Positions 1 through 12,342 of a DNA stretch of 64,000 nt are shown here, piece after piece. The DNA comes from Limnanthes douglasii subsp. nivea (taxonomy: Eukaryota > Streptophyta > Magnoliopsida > Brassicales > Limnanthaceae). The first letter of the stretch is position 1; each line of letters starts with the position of its first letter. The stretch covers positions 314,790,809 through 314,854,808 of the forward strand of contig JAUPFV010000001.1 in NCBI GenBank assembly GCA_036936605.1, given 5' to 3'. The position numbers and the translations under genes are program-made. The notes beneath the pieces were generated by a model. It ran no database searches. It was given only the letters and a program-made list of their open reading frames with translations, and was not told where the DNA came from.

Positions 1-2368
1 TGAGAATATGACTTTACTGAAACATATAGATCGGAAAATGGTTGGAGTACAACAAGGACATCTGGGTTAGGTGGAATAAGAGGAAAAACTGTTGGGCTAG
101 GACAAGGAATCATGTCCAGAGATGTCGTTGGAGCAGAAGGACATATGATTTCTAGAGGCTCTTGGATGGTAAGCCGTCTCCCAAAATTGTGTATACGAGT
201 CTGAATCTCTTGAATGACATGATCGTCTTCCCCAACATGTTCCTGTGACTCGTTGAAATTAATAAAGCTATCGGGACCGAAGTCGTCGTCGTCTTGATTA
301 TCGTCATCTGCATTGTCCTCGATAATGATTGTAGCATCATCATTGGTTGTTTCCTTTTCGCGAGGAGGACTTTGTTGATTCCCAACTGTTATTACCTGAT
401 CCTCATCGAACAATGTGTATTCAATGGTCTTTGATTTTTTGTTCTTCTTCCCATAAGGACGGATGAAACTTTTATTTTTTGAAGATGTGGAAGTTTTCTT
501 TTTATTTGAAGAGGGTTCTTCTTTTTCCCTTCTTCGATGGTTGAAAGAGTTGTTTCTGCTGTTTTTCTTTTCAGATATTTGGGCTTCGGCTGTTTTGAAG
601 GGCTAGCACCAGATGTGCTAGCTGTTTTTTTTTAATCTTTTTTCTCCTTTTTTTCCTTTTTCTTTCGAGGCAAGTGACTGTCTGACCTATTGCGGATGAG
701 GAGGAATACCTTACAATCAGGTTGAAGTAATCTTTTGTAAGATTGATGGGCGTTGGGCTGCTCCATCAAATCTGGAGGAGGCAAGGCTCCATGTATGATG
801 GGAAAGAGATGACTATTGAGGAAGTTGATTGGTTGGAAGACGGTATGGAAATCGTTGTTCCACTCTGTTTTGGCTAAGCTGTAATATTTTTGAATATATA
901 TTTGGCCTTTGTCCAACAAATAACACAACGTCTCAGAATTTCTGAAATGATCATACAAATAAATAATGAATAAGGGAAACAACAATTAATGCTATTCTAT
1001 CTTAAAATGTATAATGTTCGAAGTACTCACGGTTGCTTCTCCAGATGAGGTTTAGTTTCGAGGGGTTGGCATCAGATATTAATTTACTGTTCTCTCATGC
1101 TCTTGAGATGAAGATAAATTTTTTCTTCCAAAATATATCCGCTTCCAGGAGATCATCGATGATTTTTAAATCATCCGCTAGAGTAAGGTAGTAAAATGAA
1201 AGCTTTGGTCCCTTTGATAATTTTGTCAAAGATATGAAATCCTTGATGCTGATCGAAATCTTGGACAACCGAGAGGCCATGATCACAGACATAATAGTGA
1301 ACCATTGATTTGGGCACATGTTTATAAGTTCAAAGTACTCCACGATCATAGAATCTATTGGGAACCGAAGACCTCAATTGATGATTTCAGGGTAGATCAC
1401 CAGTTCTTCATCTTTACAATCTAAGGGTGTTTCCCCTTTTTTAGGTAGTCGAACGGTGATGTTGTCTCCCATTCCCCACTGTCTCTTTAAATCTGATGCT
1501 TAAGTCTCTTGATATTATACATATGAAACTTTCTTCAGCTCAACAATATAATCAGCATCGAGATTTCTCAAGTTTTTGCCAATGGTTGCTCTATCCTCAT
1601 CGGAAACAATAACTATTGCCTTCTTTTTTCAAGGCTTACGAACTTTCTATTCTGTGACATTTTTCGAGTCTTTTTCATCATAATCAGCCTCATTATCAGA
1701 TTGGGTAGCTTCAGAATCAACTTCATCGGCTTCTGATGTTTCATCCCTTGATTGGGGATGATCCTTTGAGGGATTTGGTTGAGGTAATGAGACTTTCTCA
1801 ACAATTTCCCTCCGATGAGGAGACTAAGTAGGTGGATTTGACGAAGGGGAATTTGGAGCAACATCAGAATCATCTCCCATGGCTATGAAAGTTTTTCTTC
1901 TACAAGTTGGTGGAGGACAAGTTGAAGAAGGAGTAGTTTCAGTTTGTTTTGAAGATGACTTGCTTGATTCCCTACTAATTAGAGGTGATGGTTTGACTCG
2001 AGAAGTAGAGGTTCGAGGTGTTCTAGGTGTTTGAATTCTAGAAGAACGGCCCTCTTCACTAGCATAAGAAGGTGAAAAAACAGGAACTTTAGATGGATCA
2101 AAGTTACCGTAATAAGTGGTTTTGGTTGATGTTCCGATGGGAGCGTTGTTGATTAATCTGGCAGCTTTGTTCTCCTCTGCTCTTTCACTTATGCAAATAT
2201 ATTCGTACGCTCCGAATACTAGATTATCGTCAGGCTTCAGAGATTTTGGTTTTTTGGGTATCCTCAACTTAGATCTTCTGGATTTGATTTCTTCTCATAA
2301 ACTAGATGAAGACTCACCGGAAAGTATGGGTTTTCCGGCGAAAATAGCTAAAAATTTGAAGAAAGCAT
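1..2368 (-). pseudogene. Antisense gene of element F (putative gypsy-type transposon protein), decayed
   Basis: Homologous to the antisense genes of elements A, B, C, E and H. The N-terminal part (about 2267-1824) contains the conserved TFIAMGDDSD motif, which lines up with TFIAMGSDSD in C. The middle part (about 1349-1095) keeps the domain core, with CPNQWFTIMSVIMASRLS and DDLLEADIFWKKKFIFIS. A GT-AG intron is visible at 942-1030 on the minus strand (89 bp, GTGAGT donor, TTTCAG acceptor), at the same place as in A, B and C. Downstream of it KTEWNNDFHTVF matches the NWENRFHKAF segment of C. An acidic linker rich in Asp lies around 230-330. Several stops and frameshifts break it, and the start codon is uncertain (2298 or 2368). 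Family assignment (PF04195-like) is from recognition of the pattern; its function is not known. Confidence 0.65.
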
Positions 2369-2443
2369 TGAAGGTAGCCAAGGTTTTGTTGTTTCTCTCT
2401 CAAGAAATTTAGGTTGTGAAACAAAGAATGAAGTTACTGATGA

Positions 2444-2450
2444 ATTTATA
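2444..2450 (-). promoter_or_regulatory. TATA box of the antisense gene of element F
   Basis: TATAAAT on the minus strand, 82 or 152 nt upstream of the two candidate ATGs of the antisense gene. The same heptamer sits upstream of the antisense gene in elements A, B, C, E and H. Promoter activity is inferred. Confidence 0.5.
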
Positions 2451-2847
2451 AAAGGATGAGGAGGTGTGTAGAAATGAAAAATCCTTTGTGATGATTGGGC
2501 CGAATACGAAACGATAATAGAGTTATGAGTTCGATATCTGTCAGACTAGCTGCAAGCCTAGTAGCTAGGTATTCATGATGAATCAAAATGGTTAGATTTT
2601 ATAGAACCACTTTGAAACAATTTCGTGAATTGGTTATTTTCTTGAGAGTTCCGATGTGTGGTAACGTTTGGTAAAATTCGATGATTACGATTTTGAGTTT
2701 TAGATAATCAAACTTGCGTCTGAAAAGATTCAAGGAGAAATAAAGATATTATTGACTGAAAACTGTGAGTTTCTGGTATGGCTTCTGGAAATATTTGAAG
2801 ACAATTAGTTCTTATTCATTTATTGACATGAGAACTAGGGGGGCTAC

Positions 2848-3078
2848 TGATAAAGAAGTAGAAATTCAGGGACTAGACTGTAAATAATAGAAGTTTAATG
2901 GGACAATTCTGATTATGTATTTCTATTGAGGACTACAGGTAATTTATCATTTTATGTAACCGTTTTTAGTTTTGAACTAAGTCTTAACGCCTCTATATAA
3001 AGGTTAAGGCTGAACCAATAAAGGGGTTGAACATTTTTTGATTTAACTCAATTGTGTTATGACTTTCTCTTTCTAAAA

Positions 3079-3109
<31 letters not shown>

Positions 3110-3179
3110 GCTCTCTCACTAAAACGCAAGTATTACATTATGTGAAAGAAATTATAAAGTAATTTATAGTTATTGAACA
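2848..3179 (+). repeat. 3' LTR of element F
   Basis: Starts TGATAAAGAAG directly after the polypurine tract and shares segments with the LTRs of element E: GACTgtaaataat, a CTATATAAAGG TATA box near 2992, and GGGGTTGAACA. The 3' end is placed near 3179 by loose alignment with E and could be off by tens of bases. It contains the (TC)13 microsatellite at 3084-3109. Confidence 0.6.
3084..3109. repeat. (TC)n microsatellite
   Basis: An uninterrupted run of about 13 TC units inside the 3' LTR of element F. The E LTR has only short CT stretches at the same place, so the expansion is local to this copy. Confidence 0.9.
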
Positions 3180-3717
3180 TGTGATTTTTTTTATTATGAA
3201 TTTTCAAAACTAAATTAATATAATGTTTATATTATCCCATAATATCAAATTCATTTACAATTTGTTATTATCATCTCTCGGTCTCAAACAACTAACCTTC
3301 ATGTATGACTGATTATATTTCTAATCTCATAGCTCATACAATAAAGCTATATAATATAGGAATCTAGTTTAGATTTCAATAGGCCATATCTGTAGTATAC
3401 CACTCATTTAACATAAACTATTAATATACTTCCGAAATAGTTTTACCCCCTAGGTCTTAGTCTGAATCTAATAACATTTAGTTGAGCCATTAGGTAATTG
3501 AAAGCATTAAAACTAGGGTTTATTATCATTTAAGACCCAAAAGAATAATTTATATCCACTTACTACCTATATTTCATGTATTTATGAGAAAGACCCATTT
3601 AACTCAACTATTTACTATCTAAGACCCAATAATACCTTAAATACCTTAGTTAGTTATATAAAATGTTTTCTATATTGGGAAATACTTATTGGTTTTACAA
3701 ACATTTTCAATGCTAGG
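3180..3717. other. AT-rich spacer without recognisable gene
   Basis: Lies between the LTR of element F and the minisatellite. Stops occur in all frames and I see no element termini or domain remnants. Confidence 0.6.
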
Positions 3718-4413
3718 AAATTATGATAGATGAGAAACCAAACCAATTATGATAGATGATAAACCAAACCAATTATGATAGATGAGTAACCATGCCTTTT
3801 ATGATAGATGAGAAACCAGACCAATTATAAGATATGAGAAATCATGCCAATCATGATAGATGAGAAACCAAACCAATTATGATAGATGAAAGGTCATGCT
3901 AATTATGATAGATGATAAACTATGCTAATTATGATAAATGAGAAACTAGACCAATTATGATAGATAAGAAACAATGCCAATTATGATAGATGATAAACCA
4001 TGCTAATATTTATAGATGAGAAACCATACTAATTATAATAGATGAGAAACCATACCAATTATGATATATAAGAAACCATACCAATTATGATAGATGACAA
4101 ACCATGCCAATTATGATAGATGATAAACTAGGCTAATTATGATAGATGAGAAACCATGCCAATTATGATAGATGAGAAACCACGCTAATTATGATAGACG
4201 AGAAACCGTGACAATTATGATAGGTGAAAAACCACGCCATTTATGATAGATGATAAACTATGCCAACTATGATAGATGAGAAACTATGCCAATTATAATA
4301 GATGAGAAACCAAAACAACTATGATAGATGAGAAACCAGATCAATTATAATAGATAAGGAACTAGGAAAATTATGATAGATGAGAAACCAAGCTAATTAT
4401 GGTAGATGAGAAA
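3718..4413. repeat. 26-bp minisatellite array, about 27 copies
   Basis: Head-to-tail units with consensus AATTATGATAGATGAGAAACC followed by ATGCC or AAACC. The period is 26 bp, measured directly between successive ATGATAGATGA cores. Copies differ by scattered substitutions and the phase is kept throughout. No open frame or spacers are present. The array lies between elements F and D and belongs to neither on present evidence. Confidence 0.9.
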
Positions 4414-4716
4414 TTGATAAACGAGTGTTATATATATATATATATTAAATTCAAAACATATCATGAATGAATCTAGTTTTATTCGTCTTAACAAAACCAA
4501 TGGTATTTTCAGATTGTTTTCTCGAGTTACAGTTTAAAAGATATGAACCGTTAAAATTTTAAATTAAAAAAATTAAAAAAAAGAAAGTGTACATGTGTTT
4601 GCTAGATTTTATATATAAGATTATTTTAGGTATAAAATTTTACTAATATTGTTAGGCCTTTATCCACAATAAGTTTGGAGAATTGATCTTAAACAGTAAG
4701 TCTTTATTTAAATCAA
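4414..4716. other. AT-rich spacer with a short (TA)n run
   Basis: Holds a (TA) run at about 4430-4446 and otherwise nothing I recognise. It ends in ATCAA (4712-4716), the left target-site duplication of copia element D. Confidence 0.6.
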
Positions 4717-4886
4717 TGTTGAGAATGAGTCGAATAATGCCTGGACAGTGTACCATTCTTGGTGGTACAGTTTTGTGTCATTGGAAGTTTTGTGTCTTTG
4801 ATATTGTCATCTTTAGTCTTGTGGTAAGATCCCATTAGACCTATTATCTAATAAGTTCTATTTATTTCTTATAAATAGACTACTAT
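4717..4886 (+). repeat. 5' LTR of copia element D, left part
   Basis: Matches the start of the 3' LTR at 31667. A TATA motif (TTATAAATAG, about 4869-4878) lies just before the point where element B inserted. ACTAT at 4882-4886 is the left copy of the target duplication made by B. Confidence 0.9.
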
Positions 4887-5253
4887 TGGTTTGGTTTATT
4901 TTGGGTTTGGGGTAATTTTGTAAAGTGTTTTGAGTATTAAGTGTTTGGTATAAAGTAGTGAGAGACTTGAGCAGGCTGGTTGTATTAAATGCTCATTAAC
5001 CTCATTAATGAAAGTAGTTGGGGTATTTATACCATTAATTAAGGACCTATGGGCTTACGGGTCAAGTTATGAAACCGGGTCAAGTTTAAGGACCCATTAA
5101 TCTTTTAAGCTGATTAGCACATAGCTTAGTCAAAAATATGTTTAGGTGTTTTTTACTTTCGTCCTGTCCGGATAGTTTAGTGGTACGTTTATGTCTGAAT
5201 TGCCCTTGTCCGGATAACATAGTGAGTTGTGTCTGGATAATTCGAACTCATCG
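4887..5253 (-). repeat. 3' LTR of element B
   Basis: Aligns over its full length with 24916-25281. On the element strand it starts with CGATGAG, a one-base change from the TGATGAG start of the other LTR. The polypurine tract AAAAAAGTGGCTAC follows immediately on the plus-strand side at about 5254-5270. A TATA motif on the element strand is at 5025-5031. Confidence 0.9.
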
Positions 5254-5614
5254 GTAGCCACTTTTTTAGGCCTTGTCAAATATCTTTGGTAGGACTAAAA
5301 AGTTTACTTAGCCAGTAACGACTTTGTCCGACTTGCCTGTGCACTCATTACTGGGAGGTTTATCCTCATTATTAACTCAGTTTGACGTATGTCCGAACTT
5401 ACTTCTTTTTCCAGAATTCTAAGAGTTTTCTTCTTGGATCGTGGGACACGTGTTACAATCTGGTTCGACCTACCAGTCGTTTTTCTTCCTAGATCGGCGC
5501 ACCCACTAAGTCTAGAAAGTTACCTAGGCATTTAACCCTTCACACGTCTGCACCGTCTTTAATCATTGCCAAACCTTTTCAACTTCTCCTAGGTAACATT
5601 TTTTTCTACTGTTA

Positions 5615-5621
5615 TATAAAT
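5615..5621 (+). promoter_or_regulatory. TATA box of the antisense gene of element B
   Basis: TATAAAT 96 nt upstream of the ATG at 5711. Its spacing to the ATG is nearly the same in element C (101 nt) and element H (94 nt). The intervening leader is CT-rich (TTTCTAGAGAGATTTCC and similar), as in C. Confidence 0.6.
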
Positions 5622-5710
5622 CTTTTTTTACTATTTCATTATCTTCATCACCCAAAAACTTTCTAGAGAGATTTCCACTCTTCTCTTCAAAGTTGTTCTA
5701 GAAGAGTTTT

Positions 5711-8581
5711 ATGTTCACAGCCAGAAATGCACTTGTTAAAGGCGGCTGGTTAAATTTATCAGAGCTAGAAAGGGCGAGAAAAGTTGAAAGGGAGAATCAC
5801 ATTGCTGTTGGTCTCTAAGTTTCCCCAAGTAAGAAGTCTGGTGAACCGACCCAAGAAGCGGACCAAGGATCATCCTCTTCCCGAAATCCCAAGCCCAAAC
5901 AGTTATTCAAACCAAACCTCTATCCTCTCCCCTCAGGCTCTTCTGTTCAGGAGTCTGAACCTTCTGTTGCTAAAGAAAAAGTGGTTTTGAGTGTCAGAAA
6001 ACCTTCCCTTTTTTGAGCTATGGGTTCAGATGCTGAGAAATCTCCAGAGAAGTTAACCCCTTGCCGGACGACTCATCTAACCAAAGCTCAAACTTCTACT
6101 TCACTGCCAAAACCCTCTGGATCGGGGGCATCTAAAGCAGCCCCAAGGGCCAAGTCCTCCGGATCCCAAACTCAACCGGACACAAGGCCTTTAGAAACAA
6201 CAGGCACTCACTCATCCAAACAGCATTTAGTGCCAGAAGCTGATCCTCCACTATCCAAAGCAATTGATAAACCTTCCACAGTGATGGAAGAAGTAATAGA
6301 AGACAATATTGAAGAGGCTCCCTTTGAAACGGAAGCATCAGGTCAACCAAGGATGCTGCTTCTGATAGGAATGGCAAAGGCAAAGTCAAGGTCTTCTTCA
6401 ATCATCCGGAGCTTCCGGAGTGCCTAGAGGGCAAGGTTGGCCCTTGGTTGAAAAATATCACTGTTAAATATCTGCTAGCTCTTCAAAACATCAACTATGT
6501 CTAAACCCACACTGTTGAGTTGGGCCGGATCAGGACGAAACGGGGGATCCCAGAGTCATTGAAGGTAAGGATACTTGTCACTCCGGAGACTTCGATCAAT
6601 TGTAAACTCAATGAGGTGGTCATCTTCACTAAGGTGCTAAACTGGGGACTTCGGTTCCCATTGGACCCATAAATTGTCAGGTATTTCCACCCGGTGAAGC
6701 TCTGCCCAAGCCAGCTAAGCCCAAACGCATGGTATTCTCTCCTTGCTTGCATACTGGCATCAAAGTTGTCCAAAATCCCTCTCCCAATGGAGCAATTTGC
6801 CGCTGTGGCAAGTTTATGTAAGAATCACCACATTACATTCTACCATTATAATATGGGAAACGATTTCAATGTGGTAGACGACCTACTGGAGTCTGAGAAT
6901 AACTGGAGGACACAATTCCTGTTTATCAGTGGGTCATGGGAGAATGGTAGAAAGATTAAGGCCAACACCAATCCCAGTATGTTAACTAACAGATGGAAGA
7001 GTATTGGTAAGTTTTTTATTTTTATTTTTCATGTTCTTCATTTTAACTCATAAGTATTCCTCTCCTGATTTATTTGTCACTCATTTTTCAGTGCTGCCGA
7101 AGGAGTTCACTGGATACCTGGAGGAGGTGAAAACAATATGTGCCAAACTTAATGCCTGGGTTGCGCAGCGTTGCGGGAATGCCTTCCACAATTTCTTCAC
7201 CTCATGCAATCTTGTGAGGTCCCATCTATGGAACACCACAGGTCAGAGGGATCTCACATAGGAAGAGCTAACTACGCCGCCTCCTCCTGATGTGATTCTC
7301 AAGCGAACAGAGGTTAAAGATGGTAAATTGGCCTTACCTTCCAGGGCCAAAGCTCCCACCAAGATGAAAGGGAAGAAGAAGAAAGCTGCAGCAGAGCTGG
7401 TCCAAGTTGCCACATAGGGGATTGGTTCGGGGAATCAAGGGAGAATCGATGCTGCCTTGCTCAAAGTAGTAGAGGCTGAGACTGTTAGGGAGGCAGAATA
7501 ATCACAAAACCTACCAAAGCCTCCCAAGAATGACCGGAAAAGAAGAGCAAGAAGTGACGAAAACGCTGCCAAAAAGAAGAAGGTCACCTTAGGAGAAGAA
7601 ATAATTCTTCATCCTTTAGAGCTTCTACCTCCACCAGCCCCTGTTGATCCTACTCTACAAGAGAAGATTCCAACAGGTCTGCAGTCCGGAGAGGGTGCTG
7701 GGGGAGGGATTGAAGGAGTGGACATTAGTGCCCTTCAAGACATTGATTTATACTTCAATGATTTTGAGAAGGATGATTTTGCAGGTCTCTTCCGCCCTTC
7801 GAGCTATGCTAACATGGTGACCTATAATGGTAAGTCTTTCTCCGTCTCCGGAGAACAAGATGTTGTGGACCATTCCCTTCTTGATCACATCCAGTCAGTG
7901 CTTGACTTGGAGAGACAAGTGAAAATCCAGACCATTCTCATCAATTCCCTCACGTCTGACAAAGAGTCTTTATCAACCAACCTCCTCAATGCCAACCAGA
8001 GTATAGAGGAGCTGAAGAAAGAGATAGATGAATTAAAGAAAAACAAGGAGGATCTAACAACCAAGTTGGCCACTTTGGAGACTGTCAGAACTAAACTCAA
8101 AGTTAAGTACTCTGGCTTGGAAAATGACCTCATAACATCAAATGAGGACTTAAAGACCAAAGCTGGTGTCATCCAGACCCTGTCCGGAGAGAGGAATTCA
8201 TTAGAAGATACTGTGTCAAAGATGGCCAAGGAGAAAGAGGCCTTGGTAAAGCAGCAGGAGCAAGCTATCCAGGAAGGTATTGATAAATATACGAACGAGG
8301 TGATAGACTCCCTAGAGACAAGATATGTTGAGGTTAAGTCTGACATGGTGCTGCTCTTCCATGGAAATTTTCCGAAGAGGACCCTTGGTCCTTTATGGAA
8401 ATCTGTAAAATATGACGAAATCCTATTTCACACTATGGTTGTTGGTGACAAGTACAATTATACAAGTGGAATAGATTCCGCCACTGATGAAGATGAAGGA
8501 ACTGGTGAGAGTTCGAGTGCCGAACTCAAAAGTCCCAAGAAAGGAGGTGAAGAAGGAAAATCTGAAAGGAACAAGCCCTAA
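5711..8581 (+). pseudogene. Antisense gene of element B (putative gypsy-type transposon protein)
   Basis: Runs opposite to B's gag-pol. It starts MFTARNALVKGGWLNLSEL, matching C's MFTARTALIKGGWLNLSEL. Exon 1 (5711-7006) holds a Ser/Pro-rich N-terminus and the core domain with FNWGLRFPLDP-like and CPSQLSPNAWYSLLACILASKLS motifs. A GT-AG intron lies at 7007-7091 (85 bp); joining the exons restores the frame into LPKEF. Exon 2 carries W..QRCGNAFHNFFTS..LVRSHLW, Lys/Arg-rich stretches that could be nuclear localisation signals, and a long coiled coil (about 7890-8330). A conserved FHGNFPKRTLGPLW block and an acidic tail follow. Stops near 5815 and 6014, a frameshift near 6427, and further stops at 6671, 7259 and 7417 make it a pseudogene. 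The coiled-coil segment from 7718 to the end is open. Molecular function is unknown. Confidence 0.75.
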
Positions 8582-8627
8582 AGTTTAAACATCTTTTTGT
8601 TTTCTTACTTTTGTGAACGATTAAAGT

Positions 8628-8643
8628 CCTTGGATGGCCAAGG
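8628..8643 (+). terminator. Hairpin in the 3' region of B's antisense gene
   Basis: CCTTGG-ATGG-CCAAGG, a perfect 6-bp stem with a 4-nt loop, 47 nt after the stop of the antisense gene, inside the gap between the two convergent genes. Nearly the same hairpin occurs twice at the equivalent place in element C. A role in 3' end formation is only a guess. Confidence 0.35.
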
Positions 8644-9046
8644 CATATTTTGTTCTTCCTATTCGGTTAAAGTCCGAATAGGTTTATTTATCAAACCTTC
8701 TTTTAGTTAACATTTTCTTTAAACTTTTCATGGCTAATGTTTAAGTAGCCCCTGTTATTTCAGAAGTATTAAAGTGAGAATGTTTAATATCTCCGATGAC
8801 ATGTATTTAATGGTCATCACTCAACCAGGTTAATCTGATCAATCAAAGATCCAAAATGGTAAACCAAAGACTTGTACTTGAATTGAATTGTAGTTAAACC
8901 ACACCGGATGTTTTAAAAAGGCATCACATTTTATTGAATGAAAAAACCAGACACCTCATTAAAACCTCCCCGCGCCACCAGCGTAGAAAAAAGTATGCCC
9001 CCTAATATTGACATTGACATCTAATAAGTAAATATTTACACAACTT

Positions 9047-12000
9047 TTATTCTAGATATAACCTGAGCTGTTCAATATTCCATGGGTGCTTCAAAACCCT
9101 CCCTTCTTTGTCTTGAAGCCTATATGTACTAGGCTTAAGTTTTTTGGAGACCTCATAAGGGCCTTCCCATTTCGGAGCTAGCTTACCGAACTGCTTCTCC
9201 TTGGTGTGTAGGAAAACGTTTCTTAAAACTTTATCTCCCAGTTGAAAATCTCTTCTCTTGACCTTGTAAGCAAAATTGCTTCTTATCAAAACTTGGTAGT
9301 GGGCTGTTCTCAAGTGAGCTTTAACCCTTCTTTCTTCTATTAAGTCAAACTGATTCCTAATTCCTATCTCATTAGCCTGTTTGGAATAGTTATGGACCCT
9401 GTATAATGGTAGGATAACTTCAATGGGGGTAATGGCATCCATCTGATACACCAAAGCAAAAGGAGATTCTTGTGTAGAAACTCGAGGAGTAGTTCGGTAT
9501 TCCCACAATACTTCTTGCAGATAGCTTAGCCACTTCCCTACTACCCCCTCTAGGTTCTTTTTAATCCGGACAGAATAGTCGTGTTGGCAAATTCAACCTG
9601 TCCGTTCGCTTGTGGATGGAAGGGAGAAGAGAAGCAGTGCTGAATGCCTCTAGAGGCAGAAAAACTCTTCATGTCCTTGTTTTCAAACTAGGGCCCATTA
9701 TCTGTGGTAATCTTCTGAGGAATCCAAAATCTGCAACATATATTGGACAAGATGAATTTTATGACAGCTTTTGAAGTGGTTCCTGCCAAAAGAGCTGCCT
9801 CTATCCATTTCGAGAAGTAATCAATAGCAACTATAATAGTCCTGCACCCTCTGGACGCCATTGACAGAGGCCCAACTAAATCCAATCCCCAACAAGGAAA
9901 ATGTACTGGCTCAGAAATAGACTCCATAGGTATTGTTGGCACATGAATTTCATTGCCATACCTTTGACATGGATCACACTTCTTCACCATTTCTTTAGCA
10001 TCTACCATTATGGATGGCCAATAGTACCCAGCCAACAATACCCTCCGGGTGAGTGCCCTATAGCCACAATATGCTGACCCTTCTCCATCGTGTAGTTCAG
10101 ATAAAACGACTTGAGATTCTTCAACCCCCAAACAAGGCAGAAGGGGTCTACTGAAGGTTTTTTTTTATAGAGAACTTCGCTTATAATAAAAAAACCACGA
10201 GACCTGTGTTTAATTTTTCTTGCCATAGCTTTATCCGGAGGCAAACCCCCATTAGAAATGTATTCAAGAAGGGAAAATCTCAAATCTCTATGTTGAACTA
10301 CTTATACGCTGAAGCTTTCCTCCTCTTCCTTGTTCTGGCTTAACTGTATGGATGGGAATTCTTCTATAAGAATCCAAGGGTAGGACTCAGAATATGCTAT
10401 GGTTGCCAATGAATCTTCTATCGTATTTTTTGATCTAGGAATATGCTCATAACAAACACTTTTGAAATTGGCTGCCACCTCTTTAAGAATGAGTAAGTAT
10501 TTGATCAGCTGTTCCTTCTTGGTTTCAGATTGACCTTGAACGTAGTGGATAAGAAGTTGGGAATCACTCATCAACCTAACTCTTTTAGCTCCATATAGGA
10601 GAGCTAATTTAAGACCAGCTATAGCGGCTTCATATTTAGACTCATTGTTAGAGGGCTGAACCCAAAGCATATAGCCTGGTACATTATATCACCATACGAA
10701 GAGGTTAGGAAAATTCCAGCTCCACAATCCATTGTGCTTGATCCACCATCAGTCCGGACTACCTATTCTTTTTTGGTTTTCCCTTCTGAAACTTGTTTAG
10801 AACTCCTATCCGGATGGAATTCTACCAGAAAATCAGTAACAGATTGAGCCTTGATAGCAGTTCATAGGGCGAAATCAATATCATAATCACCCAACTCTAC
10901 TGACCACTTGGTCATCCTGCTTGATATGTCTGCTTTCTGAAGAACATTCTTCAATGGAAAATACTTTCAGACAAGGACGGAATGAGATTGAAAATACGGC
11001 CTTATTTTTCTTGCAGCAATCACTAAGGCTAGTGCAAGTTTTTCAACCTTCAAGTATCTCTTCTCAGCATCTATTAAACTTTTGCTGATGTAGTACACCG
11101 GATGAGGGTAATTGTCCACCTCTCTTACCAACACTGCACTTATTGCGCATTCTGACACAACCAAGTATACATGCAATGTTTCTCCTTGTATGGGTTTGAA
11201 AAGGGTCTTTGGTGAAGACAAGTGTTTCTTTATTTCGTCAAAAGCTTGGTTGCATTGTGGAGACTAATTTAAGTATTTAGCACTCTTCAAGGTTTGAAAA
11301 AACGGAGCACACTTATCTGAAGATCTTGAAATAAAACGATTCAAGGCAGCCAACCTTCCAGTAAGCCTCTAGACTTCTTTAATATTCCGGGGAGGATCCA
11401 TTTCTAATAGGGCATTCAACTGATCCGAATCGGGCTGTATCCCTTTCTCACTTATTACATACCCCAAAAACTTTCTGGATCAAACCCCAAAGACACATTT
11501 TTCTGGATTCAGTTTCAAATTCACCATTGTCAGATTGGCAATATTTTCCCGAAGGTCAATTATATAAAAATCCTCCTCTAAGCTTTTAACCATCATGTCA
11601 CCTATGTACACCTCCATATTCCTGCTAATCTAATTAGCACATGTTTTGTTTACTAGCCTATAATAAGTAGCCCCAACATTCTTCAACCCAAAAGACATCA
11701 CCTTATAACAATGGAGACCCCTGTCTGTAACAAACGTAGTATGATCTTGGTCCTTCAGATCCACTTGAATCTGGTTGTACCCAGAGAAGGCATCCATGAA
11801 GGACAACAACTTGTTGCCAGACGTTGAGTCCACCAACTGATCTATCCGGGGGAATGGATACAGATCTTTTGGGCAAACTCTGTTGAGGTTAGTAAAATCA
11901 ATACACATACGCCATTTTCCATTTTTTTTCTTGACCAACACTGGATTGGTAGTCCATAAAGGATACTGGGACTCCTTTATGTGCTCCATCTTGGTAAGCC

Positions 12001-12336
12001 GGTTAACTTCTTAGACTATTACATCAGCTTTCTCCTTAGAGAAAGCCCTCTTTTTCTGCACGACAGGTACAACATCACTCCGAATCGATAGTTTGTGAGA
12101 GATAACTCTTGCAGGCACTCCTGTTACATCACCATTGCACCAAGCAAAAACATGTTGATTGTCTGAAAAAAGGACAACAATTTCTTTTTTACCTCTGGCG
12201 CCATCTTGGAGCCAACCTTAATACTTCTACCCTCTGCCAAGGGGTGGGTTTCAACTTCTTCCACCGATATTATAACACTAGGGGCCTCTCTGGGGTCATC
12301 AATTTCACCCTCTCCCTCCGAATGCCCCAGTAACTG
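9047..12336 (-). pseudogene. pol of element B: RT, double RNase H, integrase (decayed)
   Basis: Read on the minus strand after the leaky-stop site at 12331-12342. RT is visible from about 12000 (VKKKNGKWRMCIDFTNLNR), but the active site reads YIGD near 11600, losing one catalytic Asp. RNase H connection sequence follows (YYISKSLIDAEKRYLKVEK, 11060-11120), then the second plant-type RNase H with NNESKYEAAIAGLKLAL and SDSQLL (10670-10560). Integrase has the HHCC finger, WGLDLVGPL, TTDNGP and the C-terminal region ending NIEQLRLYLE at 9047. No chromodomain is present, as expected for Tat. Many stops and frameshifts separate the blocks. Confidence 0.85.
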
Positions 12337-12342
12337 CTAATC
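12331..12342 (-). promoter_or_regulatory. Leaky-stop context between protease and RT in element B
   Basis: On the minus strand the frame reads GAT-TAG-CAG-TTA. The UAG closes gag-protease, and the same frame continues into a segment reading GEIDDPREA that is conserved with element C. UAG-CAR-YYA is the tobamovirus-type readthrough context. Readthrough itself is inferred. Confidence 0.7.

Larger units (their letters stand above)
1..3179 (+). mobile_element. Element F: 3' part of a Tat-lineage Ty3/gypsy element
   Basis: Only the antisense gene region and the 3' LTR of this element are inside the window; gag-pol would lie to the left. Orientation is inferred from element C, where the antisense gene lies between pol and the 3' LTR. 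A purine-rich stretch ending in GGGGGGCTAC at about 2837-2847 looks like the polypurine tract and is followed by an LTR starting TGATAAAGAAG. LTR and antisense gene resemble those of element E (28655-30817), so F and E belong to one family. The right LTR end and any target duplication are not certain. Confidence 0.75.

Noticed and set aside
3718..4413. CRISPR-like regular repeat array
   Set aside because: Units are directly adjacent with no unique spacers, and this is plant nuclear DNA.
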